Shown here piece after piece: positions 6,294-7,383 of a stretch of DNA of 7,383 bases. The stretch's first letter is position 1. The number at the start of each line of letters is the position of its first letter. The stretch is from an uncultured Sphingomonadales bacterium (lineage in GTDB: Bacteria; Pseudomonadota; Alphaproteobacteria; Sphingomonadales; Sphingomonadaceae). A program made the position numbers and the translations under genes. The notes below the pieces were generated by a model. It worked only from the letters and a program-made list of their open reading frames with translations, made no database searches and was not told where the DNA came from. The DNA is taken from positions 1 through 7,383 of the forward strand of contig CAJBSR010000020.1 in NCBI GenBank assembly GCA_903958285.1. Direction: 5' to 3'.

Positions 6294-7328
6294 TCAGGCC
6301 AGAGACAACACGCTGGTCAGAATAAAGCGGACAAGATCAGCCTGCCCGCGCGCGCCGGTTTTGGCGTAGATCTTTTTGGAATAATTGCGCGCCGTCTCAA
6401 TGGTGAGGCCCAGTTTGGCACCCGCCTCTGTTATCGACAGACCCCGGCTCAACAGCAGCGCAAAGCGGGCTTCGCTGGGGAGGAGGCCGAACAGTTCTGC
6501 GATCTGTTCATGCCGGTCATCAAGCGAAAGGCTGTCGCCCTGAATGTAGGCGATCATGGCCGCGCCGGAACCGCTGGCAGTCTCTGCCGTGCCGGGCACG
6601 ATCAACAGGTCCACCCAAGGGTCGGTGCTGATATTGATCGCCCGTGGCCGACCATTAGCCCCTTCCCCCACCGCGCGGATGGCTGCGGTCAAGCGTCGGT
6701 CCACCAAGACGTCCTGCGCAATCAACCGACCGCCCGCCGTCCGCTTTAGCCCGCTGCCATGCTGCAAAAGCTTGTCCGCCGCCTCGCTCGTCGCCACAAT
6801 CCTCCCCTTTGCGTCCAGCTGCATCCAGCCGAAGTTCAGGCGCTCCATCACGTCACTTGCGATCCGCGCGCTGGTGCGTTGCCGCTCAATTTCCGCGTAA
6901 CTGCGCAGGGCACGCCGGAAATGCGGGGCAATCCGGCTGAGTGGCGCCGCATCGGCTGAACTAAAGTCCGGGCCGGTGCGCGTGAGGCTTATCCATGCGC
7001 TGAGCCCGCCGGGCTCCGTCACCCGAACGATGCGAGCCGCTGTTCCATTGCCGGGACCCAACACTTCAGAGCGCGCATAAACGCGTTCTTCGCGCAGCAG
7101 AGCGGGGGTGCCGGTGAACAATTGCCGCAGATCCGCGGGAATGGGCCTGCCCGAATGAAGCTCTACCAACTGGCTGTGGGCGACGTTTGGCAAGAAGAAT
7201 ATTATGCCCGCATGGTCGGCGCGCGTGCGCTGCCGCAAGCGATCCAACAGGGTCGACCACATGGGTTGCTCAAACGGGCCATCATAGACCGCCGGCAAAA
7301 GATCAGTTTCATCCTGAATAGTGAACAT
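6294..7328 (-). CDS. LuxR-type helix-turn-helix transcriptional regulator
   Basis: A 344-aa regulator. Residues about 277-339 form a C-terminal LuxR-type HTH: LPSEARFALLLSRGLSITEAG (283-303), then KLGLTIETARNYSKKIYAKTG (305-325). The N-terminal part shows no autoinducer-binding or receiver signature. A central stretch, LNFGWMQLDAKGRIVATSEAADKLL (164-188), resembles a PAS-like segment often seen in sphingomonad regulators of this build. Ligand and target genes are unknown. The ATG at 7328 is chosen; GGGAG lies 11 nt upstream, slightly far. A TTG start at 7346 would lie inside a palindrome and has no Shine-Dalgarno. It is convergent with the tRNA-Ser gene, and its upstream neighbour is outside the window. 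Confidence 0.82.
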   Translation of the reverse strand: MFTIQDETDLLPAVYDGPFEQPMWSTLLDRLRQRTRADHAGIIFFLPNVAHSQLVELHSGRPIPADLRQLFTGTPALLREERVYARSEVLGPGNGTAARIVRVTEPGGLSAWISLTRTGPDFSSADAAPLSRIAPHFRRALRSYAEIERQRTSARIASDVMERLNFGWMQLDAKGRIVATSEAADKLLQHGSGLKRTAGGRLIAQDVLVDRRLTAAIRAVGEGANGRPRAINISTDPWVDLLIVPGTAETASGSGAAMIAYIQGDSLSLDDRHEQIAELFGLLPSEARFALLLSRGLSITEAGAKLGLTIETARNYSKKIYAKTGARGQADLVRFILTSVLSLA

Positions 7329-7339
7329 TGCACGCCATA

Positions 7340-7353
7340 CTCCCAAATGGGAG
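7340..7353. promoter_or_regulatory. Palindrome at the regulator's ribosome-binding region
   Basis: CTCCCA-AA-TGGGAG is a perfect 6-bp inverted repeat with a 2-nt centre, 11 bp upstream of the chosen start and containing the GGGAG used as the Shine-Dalgarno on the minus strand. It could be an operator for self-regulation, or an RNA hairpin that hides the ribosome-binding site. A second, looser symmetry, CTCT-N6-AGAG, lies at 7368-7381. No promoter boxes are evident in the 55 bases visible upstream. Confidence 0.35.
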
Positions 7354-7383
7354 GTTAAAAGTCCACCCTCTTGAGCGAGAGCA

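Overview
The window looks like ordinary chromosomal DNA from an alphaproteobacterium, most likely a member of the Sphingomonadales. The base composition is moderately GC-rich. It carries alphaproteobacterial marker families: a DUF1476/ATPase zeta subunit, a DUF1134 secreted protein, and a Grx4-BolA pair. The YgfZ is of the short alphaproteobacterial form. The genus cannot be fixed from the sequence alone. I see no transposase, integrase, phage gene, CRISPR array, toxin-antitoxin pair or defence gene, and no convincing undescribed system.

Layout. At the left, on the minus strand, a compact operon runs leftward: zeta-type ATPase inhibitor (DUF1476), BolA/IbaG-like protein, then CGFS monothiol glutaredoxin Grx4, which is cut by the window edge. 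It has its own near-consensus promoter (TTGAAC, 17 bp, TATTAT). Upstream of it, also on the minus strand, lie leuD (3-isopropylmalate dehydratase small subunit) and a zinc-independent quinone oxidoreductase, overlapping by 4 bp (ATGA). Before leuD come a TauE/SafE-type membrane permease and, further upstream, ygfZ. A terminator-like hairpin with six T's separates the permease from leuD. No leuC is visible.

ygfZ and pyrC (dihydroorotase, plus strand) are divergent with only about 38 bp between their starts. pyrC converges on a secreted DUF1134 protein, with a hairpin between them that could terminate both. Next is a complete tRNA-Ser(GCT) with an encoded CCA on the plus strand, with a likely promoter. 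The window ends with a minus-strand LuxR-type HTH regulator. An imperfect 16-bp-stem inverted repeat lies between the tRNA and that regulator.

How the genes fit together. Several products share an iron-sulfur theme: LeuD is part of a [4Fe-4S] enzyme, YgfZ maintains Fe-S enzymes, and Grx4-BolA handles [2Fe-2S] clusters. The rest are housekeeping genes for pyrimidine and leucine synthesis, ATP synthase control and translation, plus a permease, an oxidoreductase and a regulator whose substrates or targets are unknown. The most useful leads are short non-coding structures: the terminator before leuD, the repeat after the tRNA, and the palindrome at the regulator's start. No gap between genes is longer than 300 bases.
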